From positions 1-9,740 of the forward strand of contig CADCQZ010000236.1 of the NCBI GenBank assembly GCA_902803675.1: a DNA stretch of 9,740 nucleotides, given 5' to 3'. The position numbers and the translations under genes are program-made. The DNA comes from an uncultured Eubacteriales bacterium. GTDB lineage: Bacteria; Bacillota_A; Clostridia; Christensenellales; Aristaeellaceae. The notes below the pieces were generated by a model. The model saw nothing but the letters and a program-made list of their open reading frames with translations, had not been told where the DNA came from and did no database searches. This document shows, piece by piece, positions 1-6,065 of this stretch (the stretch's first letter is position 1; each line of letters begins with the position of its first letter).

Positions 1-87
1 CAGTGGACCGACCTGACCGAAGGGAAGAAAGTGACCGGCCCTGTCACTTTCGCGCCCTGGGGATACCGCATCTTCCTGGTGAGATGA
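1..87 (+). CDS. C-terminal end of a probable glycoside hydrolase (GH42 beta-galactosidase-like), partial
   Basis: Only the last 28 codons before a TGA at 85-87 are in the window. They contain DLTEGKKVTGPVTFAPWGY and end IFLVR. The pattern 'D-x-x-[TS]-G-x-x-V-x-G-x-V-x-[FL]-x-P-[YW]-G' followed by a hydrophobic strand is typical of the small C-terminal beta domain that closes GH42 beta-galactosidases and some related hydrolases. That would fit a plant-polysaccharide lifestyle, in line with the arabinan genes at the other end of the window. The fragment is too short to name the family firmly. Other glycosidases with a beta-sandwich tail are possible. The reading frame itself is well supported by the downstream hairpin and by the absence of any other ORF here. 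Confidence 0.5.
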   Translation, partial: QWTDLTEGKKVTGPVTFAPWGYRIFLVR

Positions 88-100
88 TCCGGAAATATCA

Positions 101-137
101 AAACGCCTGCCATCGCCGATCGGCATGGCAGGCGTTT
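101..137. terminator. Bidirectional hairpin terminator between converging genes
   Basis: A perfect 13-bp inverted repeat (AAACGCCTGCCAT, 101-113, with its complement at 125-137) encloses an 11-nt loop, which itself contains the palindrome GCCGATCGGC. The hairpin begins 13 nt after the stop of the leftmost + gene and lies 23 nt beyond the stop of rdgB on the - strand. It is therefore placed to end both converging transcripts. The T-runs are short: TTT on the + strand and TTTTGATATTT on the - strand. Termination efficiency may be moderate. Confidence 0.75.
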
Positions 138-160
138 CGCATATCCCGTACAGGTTGGCT

Positions 161-745
161 TTACTGATCTCCGCGCAGGAACTCCGTCAGCATCCGGACG
201 GCTTTCGCCCGGTGGGAAAACTTCTCCTTGAAAGAGATCGGCAGGCTGGCGGTGGTGCGGCCGGCACTGTCCTCCGATATGAATATCGGGTCGTAACCGA
301 AGCCGTTCGTCCCGTCCTCCCCCTCCGCGATGGTGCCGTTCCAGACACCGGTGAACGTTGACTCCCTGCCGTTTTCGTCGATATGGCAGATGCAGCACAC
401 GAACCTGGCGCTGCGGTCGGATACGCCGCGCAGGCCCTCCAGCACCGCCATCCTGCGCTCATGTTCCGTTTCAAGGCCTTTGTACCGGGCGGAATAGAGG
501 CCCGGCTCCCCGCCCAAAGCCGTCACTTCCAGGCCGCTGTCATCGGCGATCACGGCGGTACGGAGCTTGTCATGGATCGCGCGGGCCTTGATGAGCGCGT
601 TCTCCTCGAAGGTCGCGCCCGTCTCTTCCACGTCCGGATCCGCGCCCTTCTCCCGGCAGGAGAACACCTGATATCCCAGAGGCGCCAGGATATCCCTGTA
701 CTCCCTGATCTTGCCGGCGTTGCCGCTGGCCACGATGATGTCCAT
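161..745 (-). CDS. rdgB: XTP/dITP diphosphatase (RdgB/HAM1 family)
   Basis: This cytosolic house-cleaning enzyme hydrolyses dITP, ITP and XTP to monophosphates and pyrophosphate, which keeps deaminated purines out of DNA and RNA. The 194-residue length is normal for the family. Visible family motifs are SGNAGKIREY (residues 7-16, triphosphate binding), EETGATFEENALIKA (40-54), ADDSGLEVTALGGEPGLYSARY (67-88) with the metal/catalytic Asp of 'DDSGL', GFGYDPIF (148-155) and FSHRAKA (176-182), which matches the family SHR-x-x-A base-recognition motif. The ATG at 743-745 is preceded by GGGAGG (755-760) with a 9-nt gap, so the start is secure. It is the last gene of a three-gene minus-strand operon, 39 nt after the metallophosphoesterase gene. 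The same adjacency occurs as ysnA-ysnB in Bacillus. The loop between GFGYDPIF and SHR lacks the usual F-x-E-L segment and reads TTASLPISF, a small local divergence. Confidence 0.95.
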   Translation of the reverse strand: MDIIVASGNAGKIREYRDILAPLGYQVFSCREKGADPDVEETGATFEENALIKARAIHDKLRTAVIADDSGLEVTALGGEPGLYSARYKGLETEHERRMAVLEGLRGVSDRSARFVCCICHIDENGRESTFTGVWNGTIAEGEDGTNGFGYDPIFISEDSAGRTTASLPISFKEKFSHRAKAVRMLTEFLRGDQ

Positions 746-784
746 TGCCTTTATCCTCCCGCGCTCACAAAGCCCGCCCGGCGC

Positions 785-1423
785 TCACCAGAAGAGGAAG
801 CGCTTCTTTTTCGTTTCCGCCGCTGGGGGCGCATCCATCTCCAGCACATGCCAGCCCACCGCGTTGAAGATGGTGGTGTCCCCGTACTGCTGCTGCCGGG
901 GATATCCGTGCCCGTAGCTGGGGTGGATATGGCCGTGGAGAAGATACCGCGGATGATACTCATCGATCAGGGATAAAAAGCACTCAAATCCCCGGTGGGC
1001 ATTGTCGTCCGCGTCCCCGTGCCCCCGGGGCGGGGCGTGCGTGATCACGATGTCCACGCCGCCCGCTTTTTTGATCTTGCGTCTGAGTTTTTTGATCCTC
1101 TGGGCCATTTCCTCCTCCGTATACTGGAAAGGCCCGGGGTTATACCGGATACAGCCGCCGAGGCCCAGGATCCTCAGCCCCTTGACGCATACCAGCTCGT
1201 CGTCCAGACACTCGCAGCCCTCCGGGGGAAAATCCACATATCCCTTGTCGTGGTTGCCGTGCACATAATACAGCGGCCGGTTGCCCATGGTCACCAGGAA
1301 CTCCAGGTACTCCTGTTTGAGATCCCCGCAGGACAGGATGAAGTCGATATCCTTCAGCCTGCCGGGCTGGTAATAATCCCACAGGTATTTGCTCTCCTCG
1401 TCGGCGATCACCAGTATCTTCAT
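785..1423 (-). CDS. Metallophosphoesterase (YsnB/YfcE-like calcineurin-fold phosphodiesterase)
   Basis: This is a soluble 212-residue calcineurin-fold phosphoesterase. The conserved metal-binding blocks appear in order: IADEES (6-11), CGDLK (32-36), HGNHDK (55-60), THAPPRGHGD (128-137) and LHGHIHPSYG (162-171). GD, GNHD, a TH-A/P motif and GHxH are the hallmarks of the family, but the true substrate cannot be read from them. The first block is normally D-x-H; here it is D8-E9-E10, so the usual histidine ligand is replaced by an acidic residue. The start ATG (1421-1423) overlaps the TGA of the upstream BMP-domain gene as ATGA, implying translational coupling. rdgB follows in the same operon. 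A small phosphodiesterase beside rdgB is a common Firmicute arrangement, which suggests a nucleotide-related role. The C-terminus is basic (KKKRFLFW). Confidence 0.9.
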   Translation of the reverse strand: MKILVIADEESKYLWDYYQPGRLKDIDFILSCGDLKQEYLEFLVTMGNRPLYYVHGNHDKGYVDFPPEGCECLDDELVCVKGLRILGLGGCIRYNPGPFQYTEEEMAQRIKKLRRKIKKAGGVDIVITHAPPRGHGDADDNAHRGFECFLSLIDEYHPRYLLHGHIHPSYGHGYPRQQQYGDTTIFNAVGWHVLEMDAPPAAETKKKRFLFW

Positions 1424-3357
1424 TTCACGACGTCCTCCGGCAGGGGCAGGATGCTCTCCCTGTAGATGCCCAGGAGCCTGACCAACTCTTTGGAGCGGTC
1501 CAGAAGATCGTCGTAAGCGGGGATGACACCGTCCACATTGTCGCAGAGCCAGTCAAGGCGCATGAGCTCTTCCGGCTTGAAGGTCTTCGTACCGTCGTTC
1601 ACGACGCTGCCGGCCCGGTCCCGGATCACGCAGCGGAAGGGATCCAGATCGCCTTTGATGATCCCGTCCCTGAGGATATTGGCCAGCCGCCTGACGCCGT
1701 CGGGCAGATCGTCGGAAAGATCCACGTCCACCATGTCCGTGCTCATGCCCCACCAGTCATTGATGGCGTTTTTGCCGTCCCGCATCCCGTCGATCCCGGC
1801 AGCCAGGATGGAGCGGACCGTCTGGGTGTAATAATGCCCCCATTTCCACCGGGGCGCGGCCAGGGAAGTGAGCTGCCCCTCGGGGCCGACCTGGCAGATC
1901 CCCATGTCGCCGGCCAGGGACGTGGTGGCGCCGTCCTCGTCACGGCCGGATATCATCCGGCAGCCGCCGCGGATCAGGTCCTCCGCCGGGTCCCCCGGCA
2001 GGCAGCTCCACCTCAGGTCGATCACGGACCGGGGATTGGTCAGCCGGGCGCCCAGGGCGAAAGCGTTGATCGCCGCCGTGACCCCCATGATGGGATAGTT
2101 CGCCACATAGCCGATCCGCCCGTCCGCCTGCATCGCGCCCGCGATGGCCCCGGCGATGAACTTGCCCTCGTAGATCCGGCAGTAATAGCTGCGGACCCCG
2201 GCATAGGGCATGGACAGGGAGCAGTTGTAGATCAAAACGTTCTTATACCGGGAAGCCGCGCGCCGGCAGGCGTCGTTGAGGGTCGGCGATGTGGCGAAGA
2301 TCACGTTGGCCCCGCCGGCGACCGCCTCGTCGATGGCCGCGTCAGGATCATCCCCGCACACGTGCGCGGTGGTCTTAACGCTGTCCCCCAGTTGTTCCTG
2401 CATCCATTTCTGCCCCCGGGCATGGGCGGAGGCCCAGGCGTAGCTGTCCGGATCGTGGGAATAGATGAACGCCGCCTGCACCCGGGGCGCGCCCAGGATC
2501 CGGTTGAGCAGGCCCATCTCTTTCTTTTCCGGCTGCGCGCTGACGGAAATGGGCTGGCCCTTGGACAGGTTGCGGATATCGGCCCACATGCCGCTCAGGG
2601 CCGAGCGCAGCTTGTCGTCCGGCATCGCGGTCATATCGCTGTAGGTGTAGATCTCAAGGAATGACAAAAGGCAGTCCCCGGCCTTCAGCGGGAGCTTCTC
2701 GGTGTTCAGCTGATCGAATATCCGGGCAAAGCGGCGGTACTCGTTGTCGAAATCATGGCGGATATCCTCGGTCCATTCCTGATCGGGCTGCAGCCCCAGT
2801 TCCGCCTGGAGCCGCTGGAAGCTCCCAAGCTGCGTGAACTCCGGCACGTAGGACTTGCTGAGCTTGTAGAACTTCATGAATTCATAGTAGAGCCGGACAT
2901 CCTTGTCGTCCGTCAGGGCGGGGATCATCCGGGTCACGATGCCGGGGATGCTCGGCGAATCGTAGCTCTTGAGCACGCTGACCCGCTTGTTCCCCTCCTG
3001 TACGTAGAACAGGCCCATGTATTCGATGCACGTGATGGGATCGGTGATGCCCTCATCCCCCAGGTGCGCCTCGCACAGGGCGATCCACTTGCCGCCGAAT
3101 TCCGTGCTCTGCTCCAGAAGAGGCATGAAATTGCCCGCGAAGGCGGCCTTCCTGCCGGCTGTCCAGGTGCCCACGATGCGGTCCATGGGGATATCCACCA
3201 GGCCGATCTTTTCCGTGCCGACGGCCGGATCCTTCTCCAGCATCTCCTCGAGCACCGCCGGATAGGGGGAAACGCCCTTCGCCATACAGGCGTTATAGTA
3301 CCTTTTGCCCATTTTGAGGGCTGTGATGTATTGTTCAAAAGCTTCTGCTCTGCTCAT
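1420..3357 (-). CDS. Cytoplasmic BMP-domain protein with N-terminal ParB/Srx-like motif
   Basis: A 645-residue protein with two recognisable parts. Residues ~45-150 contain IGLVDIPMDRIVGTWTAGR (51-69) and YVQEGNKRVSVLK (118-130). The latter resembles the ligand-binding 'E-G-N-[KR]-R' motif of ParB/sulfiredoxin-like domains. Residues ~180-285 look helical and linker-like. Residues ~290-545 match the BMP (basic membrane protein, PnrA-like) periplasmic-binding fold: VQAAFIYSHDPDSYAW (293-308), a strand plus 'GANVIFATSPT' (349-359), 'YEGKFIAGAIAGAM' (396-409), 'GRIGYVANYPIMGVTAAINAFALGA' (413-437) and DWWGMSTDMVDVDLSDD (534-550). Extracellular BMP lipoproteins bind purine nucleosides, but this protein has no signal peptide or lipobox and is probably cytosolic. 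The start was chosen at 3357 because of AAGGAGGA directly upstream and the promoter just beyond it; a longer frame reaching 3447 has no ribosome binding site and would include that promoter. The ligand and role are unknown. Large proteins of this type are seen in other Clostridia, annotated simply as BMP-family substrate-binding proteins. Confidence 0.85.
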   Translation of the reverse strand: MSRAEAFEQYITALKMGKRYYNACMAKGVSPYPAVLEEMLEKDPAVGTEKIGLVDIPMDRIVGTWTAGRKAAFAGNFMPLLEQSTEFGGKWIALCEAHLGDEGITDPITCIEYMGLFYVQEGNKRVSVLKSYDSPSIPGIVTRMIPALTDDKDVRLYYEFMKFYKLSKSYVPEFTQLGSFQRLQAELGLQPDQEWTEDIRHDFDNEYRRFARIFDQLNTEKLPLKAGDCLLSFLEIYTYSDMTAMPDDKLRSALSGMWADIRNLSKGQPISVSAQPEKKEMGLLNRILGAPRVQAAFIYSHDPDSYAWASAHARGQKWMQEQLGDSVKTTAHVCGDDPDAAIDEAVAGGANVIFATSPTLNDACRRAASRYKNVLIYNCSLSMPYAGVRSYYCRIYEGKFIAGAIAGAMQADGRIGYVANYPIMGVTAAINAFALGARLTNPRSVIDLRWSCLPGDPAEDLIRGGCRMISGRDEDGATTSLAGDMGICQVGPEGQLTSLAAPRWKWGHYYTQTVRSILAAGIDGMRDGKNAINDWWGMSTDMVDVDLSDDLPDGVRRLANILRDGIIKGDLDPFRCVIRDRAGSVVNDGTKTFKPEELMRLDWLCDNVDGVIPAYDDLLDRSKELVRLLGIYRESILPLPEDVVK

Positions 3358-3360
3358 AGA

Positions 3361-3368
3361 TCCTCCTT
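3361..3368 (-). promoter_or_regulatory. Ribosome binding site that fixes the start of the BMP-domain gene
   Basis: Read on the - strand, AAGGAGGA lies 3 nt before the ATG at 3355-3357, with 4 nt between the AGGAGG core and the ATG. It is near-perfect anti-16S pairing, though on the short side in spacing. It argues for the 645-residue product and against the 675-residue frame. Confidence 0.8.
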
Positions 3369-3397
3369 GTGCCGGGATAACAGGCCGGCAACACTTT

Positions 3398-3426
3398 ATT
3401 ATACCGTACACTCCGGCAAAAATCAA
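3398..3426 (-). promoter_or_regulatory. Sigma-A type promoter of the BMP-phosphoesterase-rdgB operon
   Basis: On the - strand, TTGATT (3421-3426) and a perfect TATAAT (3398-3403) are separated by exactly 17 nt. The expected transcription start near 3391 gives a leader of about 34 nt holding the ribosome binding site. The leader can form a short GCCGG/CCGGC hairpin (3371-3389). No further promoter is obvious inside the operon, so this one probably serves all three genes. Confidence 0.8.
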
Positions 3427-3469
3427 TGCGCCCGTCAGACCGGACACGGCTCACCGGAAGGGGCGCATT
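3425..3469. repeat. 9-bp inverted repeat between two divergent promoters
   Basis: AATGCGCCC (3425-3433) and its exact complement GGGCGCATT (3461-3469) are separated by 27 nt, which also contains two CCGG tetramers (3440-3443 and 3454-3457). The left arm overlaps the -35 of the leftward promoter by two bases, and the right arm ends 2 nt before the -35 of the rightward larC promoter. This position suits a dimeric regulator acting on both genes. With so long a spacer it could also be a chance repeat or a cruciform. Confidence 0.45.
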
Positions 3470-3471
3470 CG

Positions 3472-3501
3472 TTGACTTGAGCCTTCGCCGGATGATATAC
3501 T
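3472..3501 (+). promoter_or_regulatory. Sigma-A type promoter of larC
   Basis: TTGACT (3472-3477) and TATACT (3496-3501) are separated by 18 nt. Transcription would begin near 3508, giving a leader of about 27 nt with AGGAGG (3521-3526) 8 nt before the larC ATG. It is back to back with the promoter of the BMP-domain operon. Confidence 0.75.
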
Positions 3502-3534
3502 GTCAAATACAGGAAAGCCGAGGAGGAAACGATC

Positions 3535-4821
3535 ATGAAGACCCTGTACCTGGAATGCGCCATGGGCGCCGCGGGCGACATGCTGATGGCGGCCCTCCTG
3601 GAACTGATCGACGACAAAGATGCCTTTCTGGAAAAGATGAACTCCCTGGGGATCCCGGGCGTGGCCGTCACGGCCGAGCCGTCGGTGAAATGCGGGATCA
3701 CGGGGACCCATATGAAGGTGACCGTGAACGGGGAGGAAGAAGAATCCCTGGACGTACACGAGCACGAACATGGGCATGATCATGACCATGAACATGAACA
3801 CGAGCACGAGCATCATCATGACCATGAACATGAGCATGAGCACGGGCATCATCATGATCACAAACACGGCCACGGACATCATCACGCCTCGATGAAGGAC
3901 ATCGCCGCCCTCATCTCATCACTTCCCGTATCCGAACGGGTGAAGGATGACGCCCTGAAGGTGTACACCCTGATCGCCGAGGCCGAGAGCGCCGTGCACG
4001 GGAAGAGCATGGAGGAGATCCATTTCCACGAGGTGGGCACGATGGACGCCGTGGCCGACGTGGTGGGCGTGTGCCTGCTGATGGAGATGATCGGCGCGGA
4101 GAGGATCGCCGCGTCCCCCGTCCACGTGGGCTGCGGCAGCGTGCGCTGCGCCCACGGCATCCTGCCGGTCCCGGCCCCGGCCACCGCCCTGATCCTGAAG
4201 GATGTGCCCATTTACGGCGGCAGGATCCGGGGAGAGCTGTGCACGCCCACCGGCGCGGCCCTGCTGAAGCACTTCGCCTCCGGTTTCGGGGACAGGCCGG
4301 TGATGCGGACGGACAGGATCGGTTACGGCATGGGAAAGAAGGACTTTGAAGCCGCCAACTGCGTCAGGGCTTTCCTGGGCGAGAGCGAAAGCCGGAGGGA
4401 GAAAGTGACGCGCCTGGAGTGCAACCTGGACGACATGACGGGCGAGGCTATCGGCTTTGCCACGGAAAAACTCATGAAGGCCGGCGCTTTCGACGTATAC
4501 ACCCAGTCCATCGGCATGAAGAAAAACCGCCCGGGCGTGCTGCTCAGCGTGATCTGCGCCCCCGAAAACGCGGACGAGATGGCGGGCGTCATCATGAAGC
4601 ACACTGCCACCCTGGGCATCCGCCGCATGGATATGGACCGGTACGTGCTGGCCCGTGAGATCAGCACGGTCGAGACTCCCCTCGGGCCTGTCCGGGTGAA
4701 GACCGCTTCCGGCATGGGCGTGACCCGCAGGAAAGCGGAATACGACGATCTGGCCGCCCTGGCGGAACGGCTCGATCTGTCCCTGAACGAGGTGCGCAAA
4801 GCCCTGGACGGGATAAAATAG
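3535..4821 (+). CDS. larC: Nickel-pincer cofactor biosynthesis protein LarC
   Basis: LarC is the CTP-dependent nickel insertase (cyclometallase) that completes the nickel-pincer nucleotide cofactor of lactate racemase and related enzymes. The 428-residue protein begins with the family signature MKTLYLECAMGAAGDMLMA (1-19). It continues with EIHFHEVGTMDAVADVVG (161-178), SPVHVGCGSVRCAHGILPVP (194-213), ELCTPTGAALLKHF (234-247), RIGYGMGKKDF (261-271), LECNLDDMTGE (294-304), and a C-terminal region with GMKKNRPGVLLSV (327-339) and KAEYDDLAALA (400-410). Both halves are in one frame. In Lactobacillus plantarum the same protein is made from larC1 and larC2 by programmed frameshifting, which is not needed here. 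Residues 75-117 are an extreme histidine-rich insertion, likely a nickel store or chelator. The gene stands alone: it has its own promoter and terminator, and no larA, larB or larE is in the window, so partners must be encoded elsewhere. Confidence 0.95.
   Translation: MKTLYLECAMGAAGDMLMAALLELIDDKDAFLEKMNSLGIPGVAVTAEPSVKCGITGTHMKVTVNGEEEESLDVHEHEHGHDHDHEHEHEHEHHHDHEHEHEHGHHHDHKHGHGHHHASMKDIAALISSLPVSERVKDDALKVYTLIAEAESAVHGKSMEEIHFHEVGTMDAVADVVGVCLLMEMIGAERIAASPVHVGCGSVRCAHGILPVPAPATALILKDVPIYGGRIRGELCTPTGAALLKHFASGFGDRPVMRTDRIGYGMGKKDFEAANCVRAFLGESESRREKVTRLECNLDDMTGEAIGFATEKLMKAGAFDVYTQSIGMKKNRPGVLLSVICAPENADEMAGVIMKHTATLGIRRMDMDRYVLAREISTVETPLGPVRVKTASGMGVTRRKAEYDDLAALAERLDLSLNEVRKALDGIK
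3757..3885 (+). repeat. Histidine-rich repeat tract inside larC
   Basis: Residues 75-117 of LarC contain 25 histidines in 43 positions, alternating with Glu, Asp and Gly. The DNA contains two adjacent imperfect 36-bp units, 3787-3822 and 3823-3858, each encoding H-E-H-E-H-E-H-[EG]-H-H-H-D. A decayed third copy follows (HKHGHGHHH). Most codon differences are synonymous or swap CAC/CAT and GAA/GAG, which points to duplication followed by drift. Length variation between strains is likely. Confidence 0.9.
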
Positions 4822-4841
4822 CGCCGTTCCCATCCCGGTCA

Positions 4842-4878
4842 CACAAAAAACAGCGCCGAAAAAGCGCTGTTTTTTGTG
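4842..4878. terminator. Strong bidirectional intrinsic terminator between larC and the lacI-type gene
   Basis: A 15-bp perfect stem, CACAAAAAACAGCGC (4842-4856) with its complement at 4864-4878, encloses the 7-nt loop CGAAAAA. The GC core CAGCGC is flanked by A6 on one side and T6 on the other, giving a U-run in either direction. It lies about 20 nt after the larC stop and about 25 nt after the stop of the converging regulator gene. Confidence 0.92.
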
Positions 4879-4902
4879 CCGATATCGATCGCGGCCGCCG
4901 TA

Positions 4903-5919
4903 TCATGCCTTCGGCGGCGCGGTGGTGCCCTCATCGTAGAGCCTGACGGGCAGTACGGTGATCTGAGGCGGCAGTTCCCTGCTGCCGATACGGTTCAAAA
5001 GCAGGCGCACGCCCTGGGCCGCCACGTTGTCGTTGTCGGCGTAGATGCTGGTGAGCCTGGGCAGGTACGGGATCTCGCCCCGCAGATGATCGAAGCTGAC
5101 GATGGAGACATCGCCCGGGATGGCCACTCCCCTCTCCCCCAGGGCGAGCATCACGGGATAGCTCACCTCATCCCGGAAGGAGATGATGGCCGTATAGTCC
5201 ATCGGGAACAGCAGTTCGCCGATCCGCCCTTCCGCCAGAGCCTCCTCCACCGTGTCGCCCGGAACGATGCGCACACCGCTTTCCGGGATGCCGCAGGCCT
5301 TCATGGCCCGCCGGAAACCGTCCAGACGGTCGATCTGCGAGCTGGACTGATCCACACCGGAAAGGAACAGGAACCGCCGATGCCCCAGCCGCGCCAGGTG
5401 CTCGCCGGCTATCTCGCCGCCCCGCACGTCGTCGCAGCGGGCGTTGTCCGTCACCGTCCCCTGGATGCGCCTGTCCAGCAGCACGAAGGGGACGTGGTTC
5501 TTTTCCATGTATTCGATGTGGGAGCGGTTGTTCATGTACGGGAAATACAGGATGCCGTCCACAGACTGGGAGATGGCGGAGTGGATCAGCTGCTCCCCCA
5601 GCTCCTCATTGAGCTGCATGCACAGCACCATCATGTTGTAACCGGCCCGGCGCAGTTCCACGTCGATCCGGCTGAGCATGTTGCAGAAATGCAGGTTGTG
5701 GATATCGTTCACGATCACGGCCACATTGCCGCTCTTCCCGGAGCGCAGCGTGGACGCCAGGGAATTGCGGATGTATCCCAGCCGCAGGGCCTCCTGCCGG
5801 ATCTTCGCGCGGGTCGCTTCCGGCAGCCGCGGATCGTCCCGCAGGGCCCGGGAAACGGTATTGACGGTATAATTGCAGGCTTCCGCAATGTCTTTTAACG
5901 TGATCCGTGAAACGCCCAT
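4903..5919 (-). CDS. LacI-family transcriptional regulator, probable repressor of the adjacent arabino-oligosaccharide operon
   Basis: This 338-residue protein has the full LacI/GalR layout. The N-terminal helix-turn-helix is ITLKDIAEACNYTVNTVSRAL (residues 6-26), followed by the TRAKIRQEALRLGYIRN helix pair and a hinge helix NSLASTLRSGK (52-62), whose L58 matches the leucine that inserts in the minor groove. From about residue 63 (GNVAVIVNDIHNLHF) a periplasmic-binding-like sensor domain follows, including DGILYFPY, FVLLDRR, GHRRFLFLSG and 'IPGDVSIVSFDHL'. The ATG at 5917-5919 has a GAGAGGG Shine-Dalgarno sequence with 6-nt spacing. The gene is divergent from araN, and two LacI-type palindromes lie in the shared region, so I infer local control with an arabinose-related inducer. 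In Bacillus subtilis the arabinose genes are instead governed by AraR, a GntR/LacI chimera. The effector cannot be read from the sequence. Confidence 0.92.
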   Translation of the reverse strand: MGVSRITLKDIAEACNYTVNTVSRALRDDPRLPEATRAKIRQEALRLGYIRNSLASTLRSGKSGNVAVIVNDIHNLHFCNMLSRIDVELRRAGYNMMVLCMQLNEELGEQLIHSAISQSVDGILYFPYMNNRSHIEYMEKNHVPFVLLDRRIQGTVTDNARCDDVRGGEIAGEHLARLGHRRFLFLSGVDQSSSQIDRLDGFRRAMKACGIPESGVRIVPGDTVEEALAEGRIGELLFPMDYTAIISFRDEVSYPVMLALGERGVAIPGDVSIVSFDHLRGEIPYLPRLTSIYADNDNVAAQGVRLLLNRIGSRELPPQITVLPVRLYDEGTTAPPKA

Positions 5920-5949
5920 CTCTTTCCCTCTCGGTCATGGTATTAAATG

Positions 5950-5979
5950 ATTATATCACAGAAACAGCCGGGATTGCAA
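5950..5979 (-). promoter_or_regulatory. Promoter of the LacI-type regulator gene
   Basis: On the - strand, TTGCAA (5974-5979) and a perfect TATAAT (5950-5955) are separated by 18 nt. The expected start near 5943 gives a leader of only about 23 nt. The operator-like palindromes are about 85-140 nt upstream of this start, so autoregulation, if any, would need looping. A direct repeat AAAGATCA (5986-5993 and 5998-6005, 12-bp period) in AT-rich DNA lies just upstream of the -35. Confidence 0.7.
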
Positions 5980-6023
5980 TTTTATAAAGATCAAACCAAA
6001 GATCATCAAAATGAAAAAAAGGC

Positions 6024-6052
6024 TTGACATTCCGCTTGATTAACGTTAACAT
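6024..6052 (+). promoter_or_regulatory. Promoter of the araNPQ-abf operon
   Basis: A perfect -35 TTGACA (6024-6029) is followed after 17 nt by TAACAT (6047-6052), with CATAAT (6050-6055) as an alternative -10 at wider spacing. The weak -10 and strong -35 fit a regulated promoter. Transcription would begin near 6059, giving a leader of about 62 nt. The leader ends with GGAGG (6109-6113), 7 nt before the araN ATG. Confidence 0.75.
6040..6049. promoter_or_regulatory. LacI-type operator O1 overlapping the -10 of the transport operon
   Basis: TTAACGTTAA is a perfect 10-bp palindrome with the central CG step typical of LacI/GalR operators. Its right end covers the first three bases of the -10 hexamer, so a bound repressor would block RNA polymerase. 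Its right half also fits a CcpA cre half-site (CGTTAACA), but the left half does not. Confidence 0.65.
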
Positions 6053-6065
6053 AATAGCAGCGGTA

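Noticed and set aside
1834..2664. 276-codon + strand frame opposite the BMP-domain gene (and the 2755-3480 frame)
   Set aside because: Both are antisense shadows with low-complexity G/D/H/V/A composition. The minus-strand product shows a real fold and a promoter.
3371..3389. Riboswitch or attenuator in the BMP operon leader
   Set aside because: Only one short 5-6 bp stem is present in a leader of about 34 nt, too small for a known riboswitch class.
3358..3447. Longer N-terminus for the BMP-domain protein, with a hydrophobic LTGALIFAGVYGIIKCC segment that could look like a signal peptide
   Set aside because: No ribosome binding site precedes 3447, the extension would include the -35 and -10 elements (3398-3426), and an excellent AAGGAGGA sits before the ATG at 3357.
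3757..3885. CRISPR-like or satellite array
   Set aside because: The repeats are contiguous, have no spacers, stay in frame within larC and encode His-Glu/Asp runs.
3919..4842. 307-codon - strand frame opposite larC
   Set aside because: It is a complement of a well-conserved larC, and its start falls at the edge of the terminator. No homology recognised.
4876..5898. 340-codon open frame on the + strand opposite the LacI-type gene
   Set aside because: It is a mirror of the regulator's codons and would have to start inside or beside the bidirectional terminator. No recognisable domain.
6037..6051. CcpA catabolite-repression (cre) site
   Set aside because: Only the right half (CGTTAACA) fits the consensus. 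The left half fails at several positions, and the LacI-type palindrome explains the sequence better.
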